Shown: positions 1 to 9,485, numbered from the stretch's first letter. The stretch: DNA of 54,720 bases from CAZTZY01 sp964617765 (GCA_964617765.1 CAZTZY010000006.1:1-54720); one strand, 5' to 3'. Numbers and translations: made by a program. The notes: generated from the sequence alone by a model not told the origin.

Positions 1-7
1 AGGCGTG

Positions 8-53
8 TTCGTTAAGTTCCCCGAACTTAACGAATAAAAACGTTCGTTAAGTT
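8..53. repeat. 12-bp inverted repeat with an extra direct copy
   Basis: TTCGTTAAGTTC at 8-19 is followed after CCC by its exact reverse complement at 23-34. A third, nearly full copy (TTCGTTAAGTT) lies at 43-53. The perfect 12-bp stem with a 3-nt loop could act as a terminator for a gene left of the window, but no T-run follows on either strand, and the third copy argues for a repeat or protein-binding site. The function cannot be decided from this fragment. Confidence 0.5.
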
Positions 54-140
54 AGTCGTGTTTCGGGAGCTGGGATTATTCCTTTTTTCTCATTATTTTA
101 GGCAGGCAAAGGGTCCAGTTTCTGAACCCATATAGCTTTA

Positions 141-920
141 TTACTTCCTGAACTGTTTAAAATCCGGCGCACGTTTTTCAATAAACGCCATGACGGCTTC
201 AATATTCTCTGGTCCGCCCGCCAGGCGTTTCATACCATCACGTTCAATTTCCATCGCAGCTTTCAGGCCTGCAGCATGGGTGGCTTTCAGGCAGCGTTTG
301 GTTTCTTGCAGGGAGATCACTGGCCATTGTGCCATTTCGTTAGCCTTGGCGAGGGCTTGTTCTACCAGTTCGGCTTCGTCGAAGATTTTGGTGGCGATGC
401 CCACTTCGAGTGCGCGTTCGGCGGTGATCCATTCGGCGGTGTAAAACAGTTCGGCGGCGCGGCGGGTGCCGATCATGGCTTGCAGCATGTAGCTGGCGGC
501 AAATTCGGGTACGAGACCTAAGTTAACAAAGGGCAGGCGCATTTTGAGTGTGGTGCCAACGTAGACAACATCGCAATGGAATAACAGGGTAGCTCCGCCG
601 CCCACAGCGATACCTTTGGCGGCGCCTATCAGCGGTTTGTCGAAATCGATAACGGCTTGCTGGGTTTCATAGAAGGGGTGTTCGTCGGCACTGCCGCCAT
701 CGGGTGAGGAGAAATCGCTGAGATCCATGCCGGAGGAGAAATCGGCGCCGGCACCGGAAATCACCACGCACGCCACAGCGGGGTTGTTTCTGGCATCATT
801 CAGTAAATCGGTAAGGGCTTGCCAGGCCGGGCGGTTGAAGGCGTTTTTCTTTTGCGGGCGATTGAGGATGAGGTGCAGTACGCCGGAGTCATGCAGTTCG
901 CTGATGATTAGATCGGTCAT
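141..920 (-). CDS. enoyl-CoA hydratase/isomerase family protein
   Basis: This 259-residue crotonase-fold protein probably hydrates or isomerises enoyl-CoA esters in fatty-acid or related degradation. Visible family features are the N-terminal LILNRPQKKNAF segment, the oxyanion-hole region (SGAGADFSSGMDLSDF, then GIAVGGGATLL) and GLVPEFAAS, whose Glu sits where the isomerase subgroup has its catalytic acid. The C-terminal KRAPDF end is typical. The frame stays open to 983, but the ATG at 920 is preceded by AAGGA at good spacing and begins at the usual family N-terminus, so I chose it. It is a single-gene unit, with the next gene downstream of it outside the window. Substrate specificity cannot be told from the sequence. 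Confidence 0.85.
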   Translation of the reverse strand: MTDLIISELHDSGVLHLILNRPQKKNAFNRPAWQALTDLLNDARNNPAVACVVISGAGADFSSGMDLSDFSSPDGGSADEHPFYETQQAVIDFDKPLIGAAKGIAVGGGATLLFHCDVVYVGTTLKMRLPFVNLGLVPEFAASYMLQAMIGTRRAAELFYTAEWITAERALEVGIATKIFDEAELVEQALAKANEMAQWPVISLQETKRCLKATHAAGLKAAMEIERDGMKRLAGGPENIEAVMAFIEKRAPDFKQFRK

Positions 921-1012
921 GGGGATTCCTTGTGATAGGTTGTGTTGATCAGTATTGGGATGGTAGTAGGGCAAACTAAACAAAGTGTTCAGTTTACCTG
1001 TTGCCGGGTTTT

Positions 1013-3100
1013 TCAGGCAATTTTGATTTTGTTCTTTTTGGTCATGTCGTGCACAAAGCTGGCGAGGTCGGCAGGTTCCAGCGGTTTGCTGAAGTAGTAG
1101 CCCTGGATGATGTCACAGCCGTTTTCCTTGAGGAAGTTGAGCTGTTCCTGGGTCTCCACGCATTCGGCTACCACTTCCAGGCCCAGGCCGTGGCCGAGGG
1201 TCATGATGGCGTTTACGATACCGTTATTTTGTGGCTGGGTGCCGAGTTTGCGTACAAAACTGCCATCGATTTTCAGGGTGCTGACGGGCAGGTCTAACAG
1301 GTAGCTCAAGCAGGAGTAGCCAGTACCAAAATCGTCGATAGAAATGTGGATGCCATGCTGGTGCAGCATTTCCAGGTTTTTCTGTACGGCGTCGCTGCCA
1401 TCGAGGAAAGTTTCTTCGGTGATTTCCAGTTCGATGTATTGCGGATCCATTCTGTAGAATTCGAGTCGGCCTTTGATCTTGTCGACAATCCCCGGCTCTA
1501 CCAGGCTGGTAGGGGAAAGGTTGATGGCAATCCTTACCGGTGGCACGCCCATGGCACGCCATTCAGCATGTTGCTTGCAGGCAGATTCCAGCACGAAATC
1601 GCCAATCTTGTTGATAAAGCCGATTTCTTCTGCCAACGGGATAAACTGGTTAGGGGGTACATTACCGAGTTCGGGATCTTGCCAGCGAATAAGGGCTTCT
1701 ACGCCGGAGATGGTGTTTTGGTCGCCTTGTATATGTATCTTTGGCTGGTAAACCATGCGCAGGTGATGGTTTTCAATCGCGCGGCGCAATTTGGTTTCCA
1801 TGGATAAACGGTCTGCAGAACCTGCATCCATATCGGCGGTGTAGAAACAGTAGTTGCCGGCGCCACGATCTTTGGCGCGGTACATACTGATATCGGCATT
1901 TTTGAGCAAGGTAAGCGCATCTTTACCGTTGCTAGGGAATAGGCTAATACCAATACTGGTGGAGATATGGAATTGGCGGTCGGCCAGGTGGATAACATCT
2001 TCGAGCGAGCGGGCAATATTGCCAGCAATGGTTTCAATGTCTGCCTGGGTTTCTACATCGGATAACAGGATAACAAATTCATCACCACCCCAGCGTGCCA
2101 GGTTGTCATTACTGCGAATCACGCCGGACAAGCGTTGTGCGGCGACTTTAAGCACTTCATCACCCACAGAATGGCCGAGGTTGTCGTTAATCACTTTGAA
2201 TCGATCGAGATCAAGGAACAGTACGGCAATCTGGCTGCCTTCATCGGTAGAAGCTTCAATTTTATGTTCCAGTTGTTCAATCAGGAAATGGCGATTGGGC
2301 AATTTGGTCAGGGCATCGTAGTTGGAACGCTGGTGCAATTGGCGGGTACGCAGGTTAACCAGGTCTTCGAGTTCATCGCCGTGTGACTTGAGTTTGTCAT
2401 CGCGCTGTTTGACGGCATCGAGCATGGTGTTGAAGCTGTTGATCAATTGCCCGATTTCGTCGTGATGCTGGGCGGTAAGGCGCTGTGAATAATCTTTGCT
2501 GCTGGTGATGTGGTGAATGATTTCTACCAGGTCTTTTATCGGTTTGGTGAGCCAGCGCTGCATTAACATCGACAGGGCATAGGCAAATAACAAGCTCATC
2601 ACAAATACGGTGAGGGTGATGAGGGCATGGCTGATCATTTGTTCGGTCAGGCCGCTGGTGTCCTGGGCAACAAACAGGTAGCCGATCAGTTCATTGTCAT
2701 AATGGATTTCTGTAAAGGATTCGATGATGTTGTGTTTGTGGGTTAGTCCGAGTTTGTATTTTTCTATTTCCGGGCGAATGTAATGTAAACGGCTTTCATA
2801 GTTGGCAAAAAAGGCTTTATCAGGATCGTAGATGCCAACATACAGAATGCCGGTGTCCTGGTCTAAAGAAGCCAGTTGTTCTTGTGCTGCGCCGCCATCG
2901 TGAAATAGCAGGGAAGAGGTGACTGTTCCCCCAATGATGCGGGATTTGCCTTCTATCTGGGTAATCTGGTTTTTTTGGTAAGAACTGACGTTGTTGTAGA
3001 AGTACAGGGTAGAAGCAATAAACAATGACAGGGCATTGATTAAAATAATAATCAGTATCTGTTTGGAATGCAGTGATAGCGATTGGTACCAGTTCTTCAT
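1013..3100 (-). CDS. membrane GGDEF-EAL protein (cyclic-di-GMP synthesis/breakdown)
   Basis: This inner-membrane signalling protein makes and/or degrades cyclic-di-GMP. From the chosen ATG (695 aa) it has a membrane helix near residues 12-33, a periplasmic CHASE8-like sensor region to about 160, a second helix (about 160-182), HAMP (about 183-235), GGDEF (about 260-425) and EAL (about 435-685). The GGDEF motif is intact (RWGGDEF), and RSND five residues before it matches the inhibitory RxxD site. The EAL side keeps VEAL, INLSPTSL, EITEETF, DDFGTGYS, LKIDGSFV and QGYYFSKPL, so it looks catalytically complete. The frame is open to a TTG at 3169, with another ATG at 3145. None of the starts has a good ribosome site, and 3100 was chosen because the first helix follows directly. 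Confidence 0.87.
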   Translation of the reverse strand: MKNWYQSLSLHSKQILIIILINALSLFIASTLYFYNNVSSYQKNQITQIEGKSRIIGGTVTSSLLFHDGGAAQEQLASLDQDTGILYVGIYDPDKAFFANYESRLHYIRPEIEKYKLGLTHKHNIIESFTEIHYDNELIGYLFVAQDTSGLTEQMISHALITLTVFVMSLLFAYALSMLMQRWLTKPIKDLVEIIHHITSSKDYSQRLTAQHHDEIGQLINSFNTMLDAVKQRDDKLKSHGDELEDLVNLRTRQLHQRSNYDALTKLPNRHFLIEQLEHKIEASTDEGSQIAVLFLDLDRFKVINDNLGHSVGDEVLKVAAQRLSGVIRSNDNLARWGGDEFVILLSDVETQADIETIAGNIARSLEDVIHLADRQFHISTSIGISLFPSNGKDALTLLKNADISMYRAKDRGAGNYCFYTADMDAGSADRLSMETKLRRAIENHHLRMVYQPKIHIQGDQNTISGVEALIRWQDPELGNVPPNQFIPLAEEIGFINKIGDFVLESACKQHAEWRAMGVPPVRIAINLSPTSLVEPGIVDKIKGRLEFYRMDPQYIELEITEETFLDGSDAVQKNLEMLHQHGIHISIDDFGTGYSCLSYLLDLPVSTLKIDGSFVRKLGTQPQNNGIVNAIMTLGHGLGLEVVAECVETQEQLNFLKENGCDIIQGYYFSKPLEPADLASFVHDMTKKNKIKIA

Positions 3101-3290
3101 AACATCATTATTATTTTTATAGTGATTTTCCAGTTTGATATTCATTCCTTGTGCCTGGGCAGATATCAAACAGATTCAGTACTGTCTTTTTTTATTATTT
3201 ATCAAGAGCAAATATAGGCTATGCATTGGCTTGAAACAACTTTTTTAGCCATTCTTTGGCCTTTTGTTACGGTATTGTATAAAAACTCAT

Positions 3291-3770
3291 CTATTGTGAA
3301 ATCAATACGTTAAGTTTGTTTAATGCATCCTCGATTATGGAAATTTGGTCGAGTTCGAGAGCGTCCTGTAGAAACATTGTGCTGCCATCGGGGTTTTGTT
3401 CTATGGCGAGACATGCCTCGGGCATTTTCTGGTAAAGAGGCAGCATTTTCGACATGATTTCAGCAGGCGGGCGACGGTCATTGAGCCAAAACCATTCATG
3501 GTCATTATTGCTGCGTATGGCGATGTGATTATTCAGTAGCTTGCTTTTGGCGGGCTTGAAATAGGCCGCGCTGTGGACAAGTGCGGGATATTCGACGGCC
3601 ACTGCTGCCGGTAATTCGGGATGACGTATCTGGATATGGATACCTTTTTGTATTGCCGCCTGACGAAACGCTACCTGGCGTTTTTGCTGTTTGTTGGGAA
3701 TCAGTTGCAGGAAAGGGTAGACCAGCATGCCCAGCACCACTGCCGCGATTATCCAGCTGATATAAGCCAT
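3291..3770 (-). CDS. small single-pass membrane protein, unknown function
   Basis: I do not recognise this 159-residue protein. It has one N-terminal membrane helix (AYISWIIAAVVLGMLVYPFL) followed by a basic stretch (NKQQKRQ) and a soluble, probably cytoplasmic domain without Cys pairs or known motifs. Its ATG overlaps the nth stop codon as TGATG, so it is translationally coupled to nth and is the last gene of the rnfABCDGE-nth transcript. The position suggests co-expression, not a defined role in electron transport or DNA repair. Confidence 0.7.
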   Translation of the reverse strand: MAYISWIIAAVVLGMLVYPFLQLIPNKQQKRQVAFRQAAIQKGIHIQIRHPELPAAVAVEYPALVHSAAYFKPAKSKLLNNHIAIRSNNDHEWFWLNDRRPPAEIMSKMLPLYQKMPEACLAIEQNPDGSTMFLQDALELDQISIIEDALNKLNVLISQ

Positions 3771-4405
3771 CAATACTCCGTTTTGTGTTTATATTCACAC
3801 AAGTCTTCAATGATGCACGATCCGCATTGCGGCTTGCGTGCTGTACAAACATAGCGTCCGTGCAAGATGAGCCAATGGTGGGCATCTTGCAAGTAGTCTG
3901 CCGGGATTACTTTCAGTAATTTTTTTTCTACATCAACCACGTTTTTACCGGGCGCCAGATTGATACGGTTGGCGATGCGGAAGATGTGGGTGTCCACGGC
4001 GATGGTGGGGTGGCCAAAAGCGGTATTGAGAACTACGTTGGCAGTTTTTCTGCCGACACCGGGCAAGGCTTCGAGAGCTTCGCGGTTTTCGGGCACTTCA
4101 CCGTGATGTAGATCGATAAGGATTTTACAGGTGTTGATAATATTGGCGGCTTTGGCATTAAACAGGCCAATGGTTTTGATAAAGGGTTTGAGGCCTTCAA
4201 CGCCCAGTTTATACATAGTCTTCGGCGTATTGGCGACGGGAAACAGTTTTGCTGTGGCTTTGTTAACGCTGATGTCGGTTGCCTGAGCGGATAATATCAC
4301 TGCGATTAACAACTCAAAGGTTGAGCTGTAATGCAGTTCGGTGGTGGGGTCGGGATTCTGAGCCTGCAGGCGCTCAAAAATCTGCAGGCGCTTTTCCTTG
4401 TTCAT
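3770..4405 (-). CDS. nth: endonuclease III (DNA glycosylase/AP lyase)
   Basis: Base-excision repair enzyme that removes oxidised pyrimidines and cleaves the abasic site. The 211 residues equal the length of the E. coli enzyme. The helix-hairpin-helix LPGVGRKTANVV carries the catalytic Lys, AVDTHIFRIANR carries the catalytic Asp, and the C-terminal C-x6-C-x2-C-x5-C (CTARKPQCGSCIIEDLC) binds a [4Fe-4S] cluster. It follows rnfE by 9 bases, reproducing the rsx-nth gene order of enteric bacteria. Confidence 0.97.
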   Translation of the reverse strand: MNKEKRLQIFERLQAQNPDPTTELHYSSTFELLIAVILSAQATDISVNKATAKLFPVANTPKTMYKLGVEGLKPFIKTIGLFNAKAANIINTCKILIDLHHGEVPENREALEALPGVGRKTANVVLNTAFGHPTIAVDTHIFRIANRINLAPGKNVVDVEKKLLKVIPADYLQDAHHWLILHGRYVCTARKPQCGSCIIEDLCEYKHKTEY

Positions 4406-4414
4406 CTAACGGGC

Positions 4415-5131
4415 TTAGGAAATATTGCCGGTAACGCGTGCACGACGGCTTTCCTTGGGCTCTGACACGCTCTCGATTTTGGCCTGGGCAGCCTTGATTT
4501 GGCCGTCGAAAATGTTTTTTACTGCAATCATGCAGCCCATAAATATGAAAGCGCCGGGTGGTAAAACAATATAGAGGAATTGCGGGTAATTTTTGAAAGG
4601 TACCATTTTCCAGTTTTCTGCCATGGGGCCAAATAACAGGTGCATGTCGGCAAAAATATGGCCTGTGCCAAACAGTTCGCGGAAAAAACCGAGCAGGAAC
4701 ATCACCGAGGCATAGCCTGCGCCCATCATGATGCCATCGACAGCAGAAGGCAGTACGCCATTTTTACAGGCAAAACCATCGGCACGGCCGAGGATGATGC
4801 AGTTGGTAGTAATCAAGGGCAAGAACACACCGAGTACCTGGTAGAGCTCAAAAGTGTAGGCCTGCATCAAGAGCTGGATGACCGATACCACGGCGGCAAT
4901 GATCATGACGAAGACCGGTAAACGCACGGCATCAGAAACGATATTGCGAATCGCAGAGATAGAAATATTCGACAGCATTAATACGAAAATGGTGGCCAGG
5001 CCCATTCCTACAGCATTGACCACCGAGCTCGACATCGCCAGCATCGGGCATAAACCTAATACTTGCACCAGGGCGCAGTTGTTTTTCCAGAGGCCGTTGA
5101 GGGTGAGTTCTTTATAGCTGACATCTGCCAT
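4415..5131 (-). CDS. rnfE: Rnf/Rsx electron transport complex subunit E
   Basis: Polytopic inner-membrane subunit of the ion-translocating ferredoxin:NAD oxidoreductase (Rnf; Rsx, the SoxR-reducing complex, in E. coli). At 238 residues it is of usual length, with about six membrane segments. The NNCALVQVLGLCPMLA start is the counterpart of NNFVLVQFLGLCPFMG in RnfA, since the two subunits are homologous and pack as an antiparallel pair around an intramembrane iron-sulphur centre. TNCIILGRADGFA is the matching mid-protein motif. Its ATG overlaps the rnfG stop (TAATG). Confidence 0.97.
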   Translation of the reverse strand: MADVSYKELTLNGLWKNNCALVQVLGLCPMLAMSSSVVNAVGMGLATIFVLMLSNISISAIRNIVSDAVRLPVFVMIIAAVVSVIQLLMQAYTFELYQVLGVFLPLITTNCIILGRADGFACKNGVLPSAVDGIMMGAGYASVMFLLGFFRELFGTGHIFADMHLLFGPMAENWKMVPFKNYPQFLYIVLPPGAFIFMGCMIAVKNIFDGQIKAAQAKIESVSEPKESRRARVTGNIS

Positions 5132-5793
5132 TATTTTTCTCCTGCAGTGGTTGGTGCAGATTGCGTTGCTGCCTGTGTGGCTTGTTGAATCAGTGTCGCC
5201 TTGTTTTTATCAAAAAACAACAGGGCATTATGTATGGAACCGACTACGGCACGAGGTGTGATGGTGGCACCGGTAAACTGGTCAAATACGCCTTTGTCTT
5301 TTTTAACATGCCATTCAATTGCGGTAAGGTTGGTCAGTGATTTGCCATTGAAGCTTAATGGCCAGTCGGCTTTCTTGATTTCAATTTTGTCACCGAGGCC
5401 GGGTGTTTCATTGTGCGAAATAACGCGCATACCCAGAATGGTGCCATCGAGATTAACACCGACGAGGGAATGGATAGAGCCACTGTAACCATCCGGTGCA
5501 TGGGTGGGAATGATAAAGGCAGTGACATTACCATCCTTGCGTGCAACATAAATAGTGCCCGGGGCTTTCAGTTTTAGAAATTCGGTATCATTTACCGGCA
5601 AGGTATCGTCGAGCAGGATATTGTTGCGCAGTTCGGCAGGGATAACTTGTTCAAGGGCCATGGATTGCACTGTGCGCACGCTGGCTTCACGTTTTTCCTT
5701 GGTGAGTTTTTCAGTGCCAGCTAACAAAATAGCCACGACGACAGCAAACAGGGCGAGCATGATGCCATTTTTGGTGATGGATTTTCCGATCAT
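5131..5793 (-). CDS. rnfG: Rnf electron transport complex subunit G (FMN-binding)
   Basis: Single-pass membrane protein whose periplasmic FMN_bind domain carries a covalently attached FMN and passes electrons within the Rnf complex. The 220 residues start with a membrane helix (GIMLALFAVVVAILLAG). The domain includes HNETPGLGDKI and FDQFTGATITPRAV, whose TGAT segment is the flavinylation site of the family. The C-terminus is Ala/Gln-rich. The ATG overlaps the rnfD stop (ATGA). The covalent FMN requires an ApbE transferase, which is not in this window. Confidence 0.96.
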   Translation of the reverse strand: MIGKSITKNGIMLALFAVVVAILLAGTEKLTKEKREASVRTVQSMALEQVIPAELRNNILLDDTLPVNDTEFLKLKAPGTIYVARKDGNVTAFIIPTHAPDGYSGSIHSLVGVNLDGTILGMRVISHNETPGLGDKIEIKKADWPLSFNGKSLTNLTAIEWHVKKDKGVFDQFTGATITPRAVVGSIHNALLFFDKNKATLIQQATQAATQSAPTTAGEK

Positions 5794-6815
5794 TTTTTAT
5801 CTCCATAACCGTAAGTTCTGGGTTGTGTGTAATGATCAATAAAGGGTGCGGCAAAGTTCATTAATAACACAGAAAAAGCCACTGCATCAGGGTAGTTGCC
5901 TCGGGTGCGAATGATGTAAATCAGTATGCCGATACAGGCACCATAAACGAGACGGCCGCGATTGCTGACGGCTGAGGTTACCGGGTCAGTCACAATAAAC
6001 CAGGCACCTAACATGGTGGCGCCAGTGAAAAGATGAAACATGGGCGAGCCGCCAGAACTGGAGCTGCCGCCGTCGTAGTTGAGCGCCGCCAGAACCGTGA
6101 TTGTAGCTAACATGGCGACAGGAGCGTGCCAGGTATAGATTTTTCGCGCCAACAGATAGATGCCGCCGAGTAAAAATCCGGCATTGGCCCATTCCCATCC
6201 GGTTCCACCAAATCTGCCAAATTGTGGATTGGCACTCCACAGTTGATCCATCATCAGGCTTTTATTTTGTTTCAGCACATCAAGAGGCGTAGCCATGGTG
6301 TGTCCATCGATAGCATTGATAAAGCCAAAGTTATTCATAAAAGCATCAATTGGGCCCAGTACGCTGGTGCCGGATAATTGGGGTGCAGCCCATTGTGTCA
6401 TTTGTACTGGCAGGCTGATGAGTAAAACCACATAGGCCACCATGGCAGGGTTGAACGGGTTATAACCCATGCCGCCATAGAGTTGCTTGGCAAAGACAAT
6501 GGCAAAAATCGAACCGAGCATCACCAGCCACCACGGTGCATAGGGTGGCAAGGCAATGGCCAATAACACAGCGGTTAATATGGCGCTGAAATCTTTCAGG
6601 TAAAAAGCAATCGGGCGTTTACGCAGTTTCAGCACTAACGCTTCACTGATAACGGCAATGATACTGGCCCAGATAATATTGATAATGGTGCCATAGCCAA
6701 AATAATATGTGAGTGCTATGACGCCGGGAATAGTAGCCAGTATTACTTGCTGCATGATCCACGAGGTTTTGGCGGGGCCATGTGCATGTGGCGATGTGAT
6801 TTTGTGCAATGCCAT
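5790..6815 (-). CDS. rnfD: Rnf electron transport complex subunit D
   Basis: NqrB/RnfD-family integral membrane subunit (341 aa, about nine to ten helices) that carries covalent FMN and is thought to form part of the ion path. Recognisable segments are PGVIALTYYFGYG, KQLYGGMGYNPFNPAM, DGHTMATPLDVLK (the expected flavin-attachment region, with ATPL conserved), FTGATMLGAWFIVTDPVT and the C-terminal YPDAVAFSVLLMN. The gene lies between rnfC, with a 6-bp gap, and rnfG, with an ATGA overlap. Confidence 0.97.
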   Translation of the reverse strand: MALHKITSPHAHGPAKTSWIMQQVILATIPGVIALTYYFGYGTIINIIWASIIAVISEALVLKLRKRPIAFYLKDFSAILTAVLLAIALPPYAPWWLVMLGSIFAIVFAKQLYGGMGYNPFNPAMVAYVVLLISLPVQMTQWAAPQLSGTSVLGPIDAFMNNFGFINAIDGHTMATPLDVLKQNKSLMMDQLWSANPQFGRFGGTGWEWANAGFLLGGIYLLARKIYTWHAPVAMLATITVLAALNYDGGSSSSGGSPMFHLFTGATMLGAWFIVTDPVTSAVSNRGRLVYGACIGILIYIIRTRGNYPDAVAFSVLLMNFAAPFIDHYTQPRTYGYGDKK

Positions 6816-6821
6816 AGTGTA

Positions 6822-8882
6822 TTAACCTAATTGATGCAGCTGTTGTTTGGCTGCATCGAGTTTATCCTGAAGTTTTGCCACCGAGGTTTTTAACACATCG
6901 ACTGTGTCTGAGCCTTCTGCTTCGGCGGTTTTGATTTTTTCTTGCGTTGTGGCAATGCGTTTTTCCAGCGAGGCAATGTCGTTAACCAGTTTGGTTTTCG
7001 GATCGATATTGTCGGCATTTTCACGTTTGGCTTTGGCACGTTCGATAGCTGCCTGGATCGGGTCATCTGCTATAACAGGTGCAACTTCGGTTTTTTCTGC
7101 GACAGCCACTGGTGTGTTGGCTTTAGCTTCAGCGAGTTTTTCTTGCAGTTTTTCAACCGAACCGACAAAGGCGTCGAGGTTGCTATCATTGTTAGCCCGT
7201 GCTGTCGCCAGTTTCTCTTCAGCTTTTTGCAGGCGAGTTTCGAGTGCCGCTATTTTCGCTTGTGCATCGGCAACAGGATCAACAGGCGCTGCATTGCCTG
7301 CCGCTTTGGCTTTAGCGCGTTCAATGGCAGCTTGCACCGGGTCATTCGATGTTGCAGTTTTTTCTGTGGGTGCAGCGATTGTGTCGGTTTTGGGTGCTGT
7401 TGCAGCGGAGGGGCTTTCAACAACAGCGTTGCTATCAGAGACTTTCTGGCGCTCTTTGCGTTTGGCTTCTTTTTCGGCTTCCGCTTTTTCCAGACGGGCT
7501 AAACGCGCTTCATAGCGTTCTTTAGAGTATTCCGCCTTTTTCTGGTCGGATTCCGCTTTACGGATGTCAGCTTTTGATGCGCGATAATATTGAACTAACG
7601 GTATGCTACTGGGGCATACATACGAGCAGGCGCCGCATTCAATACAATCAAAAAGGTGATGTTCTTTCAAGGCATCATGATTTTTTGCCTGGGCGAACCA
7701 GTACATTTGTTGGGGTAATAAGCTTACCGGACACGCTTCTGCACACATGCCGCAACGAATACATGCTTGTGCTGGTGGTGGCGGCGGTAATTCTTCCTTG
7801 GTGGGTGCCAAGATACAGTTAGTGGTTTTTACCACAGGCATATCTTGTGATAACAAGGTGAAACCCATCATCGGGCCACCCATAATCAAACGCGATACTT
7901 TATGTGCTTCATAAGCACTGGCTTCAAGCAATGCGCTGATTGGCGAGCCTAGCAAGACTTCATAATTTTGCTGTTTTTTTACGGCATTGCCCGTGACTGT
8001 GGTAATGCGCGAAATTAGGGGTTCGCCATGTACAACTGCGCGATTGATGGCAACTGCTGTGCCTATATTTTGGCAAACAATGCCAATATCGCCGGGTAAC
8101 TTGCCTGCTGGAACCTGTTTGCCAGTCAGAATCTGAATCAGCTGTTTTTCACCGCCGGATGGATATTTGGTGGGAAATACCACGATCTGGATGTTAGTGC
8201 CTACTGCTGCTTTTTTCAGTGCGGCAATACTTTCCGGTTTGTTGTCTTCAACGCCGATGAGTGTTTGTTTGCTTGGGTTAACGATGTGTTGCAAGATGAG
8301 TACGCCATGAATGATTTCGTCGGCTCGTTCGCGCATCAGGATGTCATCGGCAGTGATATAAGGTTCACATTCAGTGCCGTTCAATATCAGGGTTTCAATG
8401 ACTTGTTCCGGTCGCGTATTAAGTTTTACGGCTGAGGGAAACCCGGCACCACCCATGCCTGAAATACCGGCATTGCGGATAATATCAATCAGTGCAGGCT
8501 TAGCCAGATTTTTGTAATCAGGCACGCCTTCGTGGTTAATCCATTCATCCTTACCATCGCTTTTGATCACAATACACGGCGCTGACATGCCTGACGAATG
8601 TGGTACAGGGCGATCTTCAATGGCGATCACTTCGCCAGAGGTGGAAGCATGTACCGGTACACTAACGAATCCGACAGCCTTGGCTATCATTTGCCCTTTT
8701 AATACCTTGTCGCCGATGTTAACAATAGCTTCCGCAGGTGCACCGATGTGTTGGGATAAAGGAAATACCAACACCGATGGAATGGCGGCTTTTTGTATGG
8801 GAGTTTGAACAGACTGGTGCTTGTTTTCATCGGGATGGATTCCGCCATGAATATCCCAGACTTTGATAGTGGCAGATGTCAT
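6822..8882 (-). CDS. rnfC: Rnf electron transport complex subunit C
   Basis: Peripheral cytoplasmic subunit that binds NADH and FMN and carries two [4Fe-4S] clusters. The N-terminal region contains GMGGAGFPSAVKL (nucleotide/FMN loop) and the SLBB region. Two ferredoxin motifs follow, CIRCGMCAEACPVS and CIECGACSYVCPSS (about residues 375-425). After about residue 450 there is a charged, Ala/Lys/Glu-rich coiled-coil tail with a repeated DPVQAAIERAKAK / DPIQAAIERAKAK unit, like the variable tail of enteric RsxC. The protein has 686 residues. The ATG overlaps the rnfB stop (TAATG). Confidence 0.97.
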   Translation of the reverse strand: MTSATIKVWDIHGGIHPDENKHQSVQTPIQKAAIPSVLVFPLSQHIGAPAEAIVNIGDKVLKGQMIAKAVGFVSVPVHASTSGEVIAIEDRPVPHSSGMSAPCIVIKSDGKDEWINHEGVPDYKNLAKPALIDIIRNAGISGMGGAGFPSAVKLNTRPEQVIETLILNGTECEPYITADDILMRERADEIIHGVLILQHIVNPSKQTLIGVEDNKPESIAALKKAAVGTNIQIVVFPTKYPSGGEKQLIQILTGKQVPAGKLPGDIGIVCQNIGTAVAINRAVVHGEPLISRITTVTGNAVKKQQNYEVLLGSPISALLEASAYEAHKVSRLIMGGPMMGFTLLSQDMPVVKTTNCILAPTKEELPPPPPAQACIRCGMCAEACPVSLLPQQMYWFAQAKNHDALKEHHLFDCIECGACSYVCPSSIPLVQYYRASKADIRKAESDQKKAEYSKERYEARLARLEKAEAEKEAKRKERQKVSDSNAVVESPSAATAPKTDTIAAPTEKTATSNDPVQAAIERAKAKAAGNAAPVDPVADAQAKIAALETRLQKAEEKLATARANNDSNLDAFVGSVEKLQEKLAEAKANTPVAVAEKTEVAPVIADDPIQAAIERAKAKRENADNIDPKTKLVNDIASLEKRIATTQEKIKTAEAEGSDTVDVLKTSVAKLQDKLDAAKQQLHQLG

Positions 8883-9472
8883 TACGCGGCTTCTCCTCTA
8901 TCAGTGGCAATGATCACTTCTTGTGGAGGTTTGGGTAAATTCCAGCTCCAGTTTTGTACGGTGGTTTCAATTGGACGCATTTCAATACAATCAACAGGAC
9001 AAGGTTCTACACATAGATCACAGCCGGTACATTCGCTGCGGATAACGGTATGCATTTGTTTGGCAGCGCCTAATATGGCATCTACCGGACAAGCTTGCAG
9101 GCATTTGGTACAGCCGATACATTCATCTTCACGAATGTAGGCATAGGAAGGCGGGCGCTCAACAGCATCCAGTGGTTTGATTTCTACATCCAGCAATACC
9201 GCCAAGGCTTCTATGCCTGCCTGGCCACCTGGAGGGCAGCGATTGATTTCCTCGCCATTAGAAATGGCTTCGGCATAAGGCCTGCAACCGGGATAACCGC
9301 ATTGGCCACATTGTGTTTGTGGCAGGATGGCATTGATCTGGTCGACAATAGGATTGCCTTCCACCTTGAATTTTTCCGAGGCAAAGCCAAGGAGACCACC
9401 AAATGCCAAAGACATGCCACCTAATGCAAACAGCGCAGACAAGATGGGGTTGGCGACGATAAAATCGAACAT
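8882..9472 (-). CDS. rnfB: Rnf electron transport complex subunit B (ferredoxin-like)
   Basis: Iron-sulphur subunit that takes electrons to or from soluble ferredoxin. In the 196 residues there is an N-terminal membrane anchor (PILSALFALGGMSLAFGGLL). A 4Fe-4S domain follows with CGQCGYPGCRPYA and RCPPGG. A two-cluster ferredoxin domain comes next (CIGCTKCLQACPVDAI and CTGCDLCVEPCPVDCI). The short C-terminus, with no further cluster repeats, is typical of gammaproteobacterial RnfB. It starts 13 bases after rnfA. Confidence 0.98.
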   Translation of the reverse strand: MFDFIVANPILSALFALGGMSLAFGGLLGFASEKFKVEGNPIVDQINAILPQTQCGQCGYPGCRPYAEAISNGEEINRCPPGGQAGIEALAVLLDVEIKPLDAVERPPSYAYIREDECIGCTKCLQACPVDAILGAAKQMHTVIRSECTGCDLCVEPCPVDCIEMRPIETTVQNWSWNLPKPPQEVIIATDRGEAA

Positions 9473-9485
9473 AAAATAAAATCTC

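Noticed and set aside
6904..7515. Long plus-strand open frames opposite rnfC
   Set aside because: They mirror the Ala/Lys/Glu-rich coding bias of the RnfC tail. The minus-strand gene is certain.
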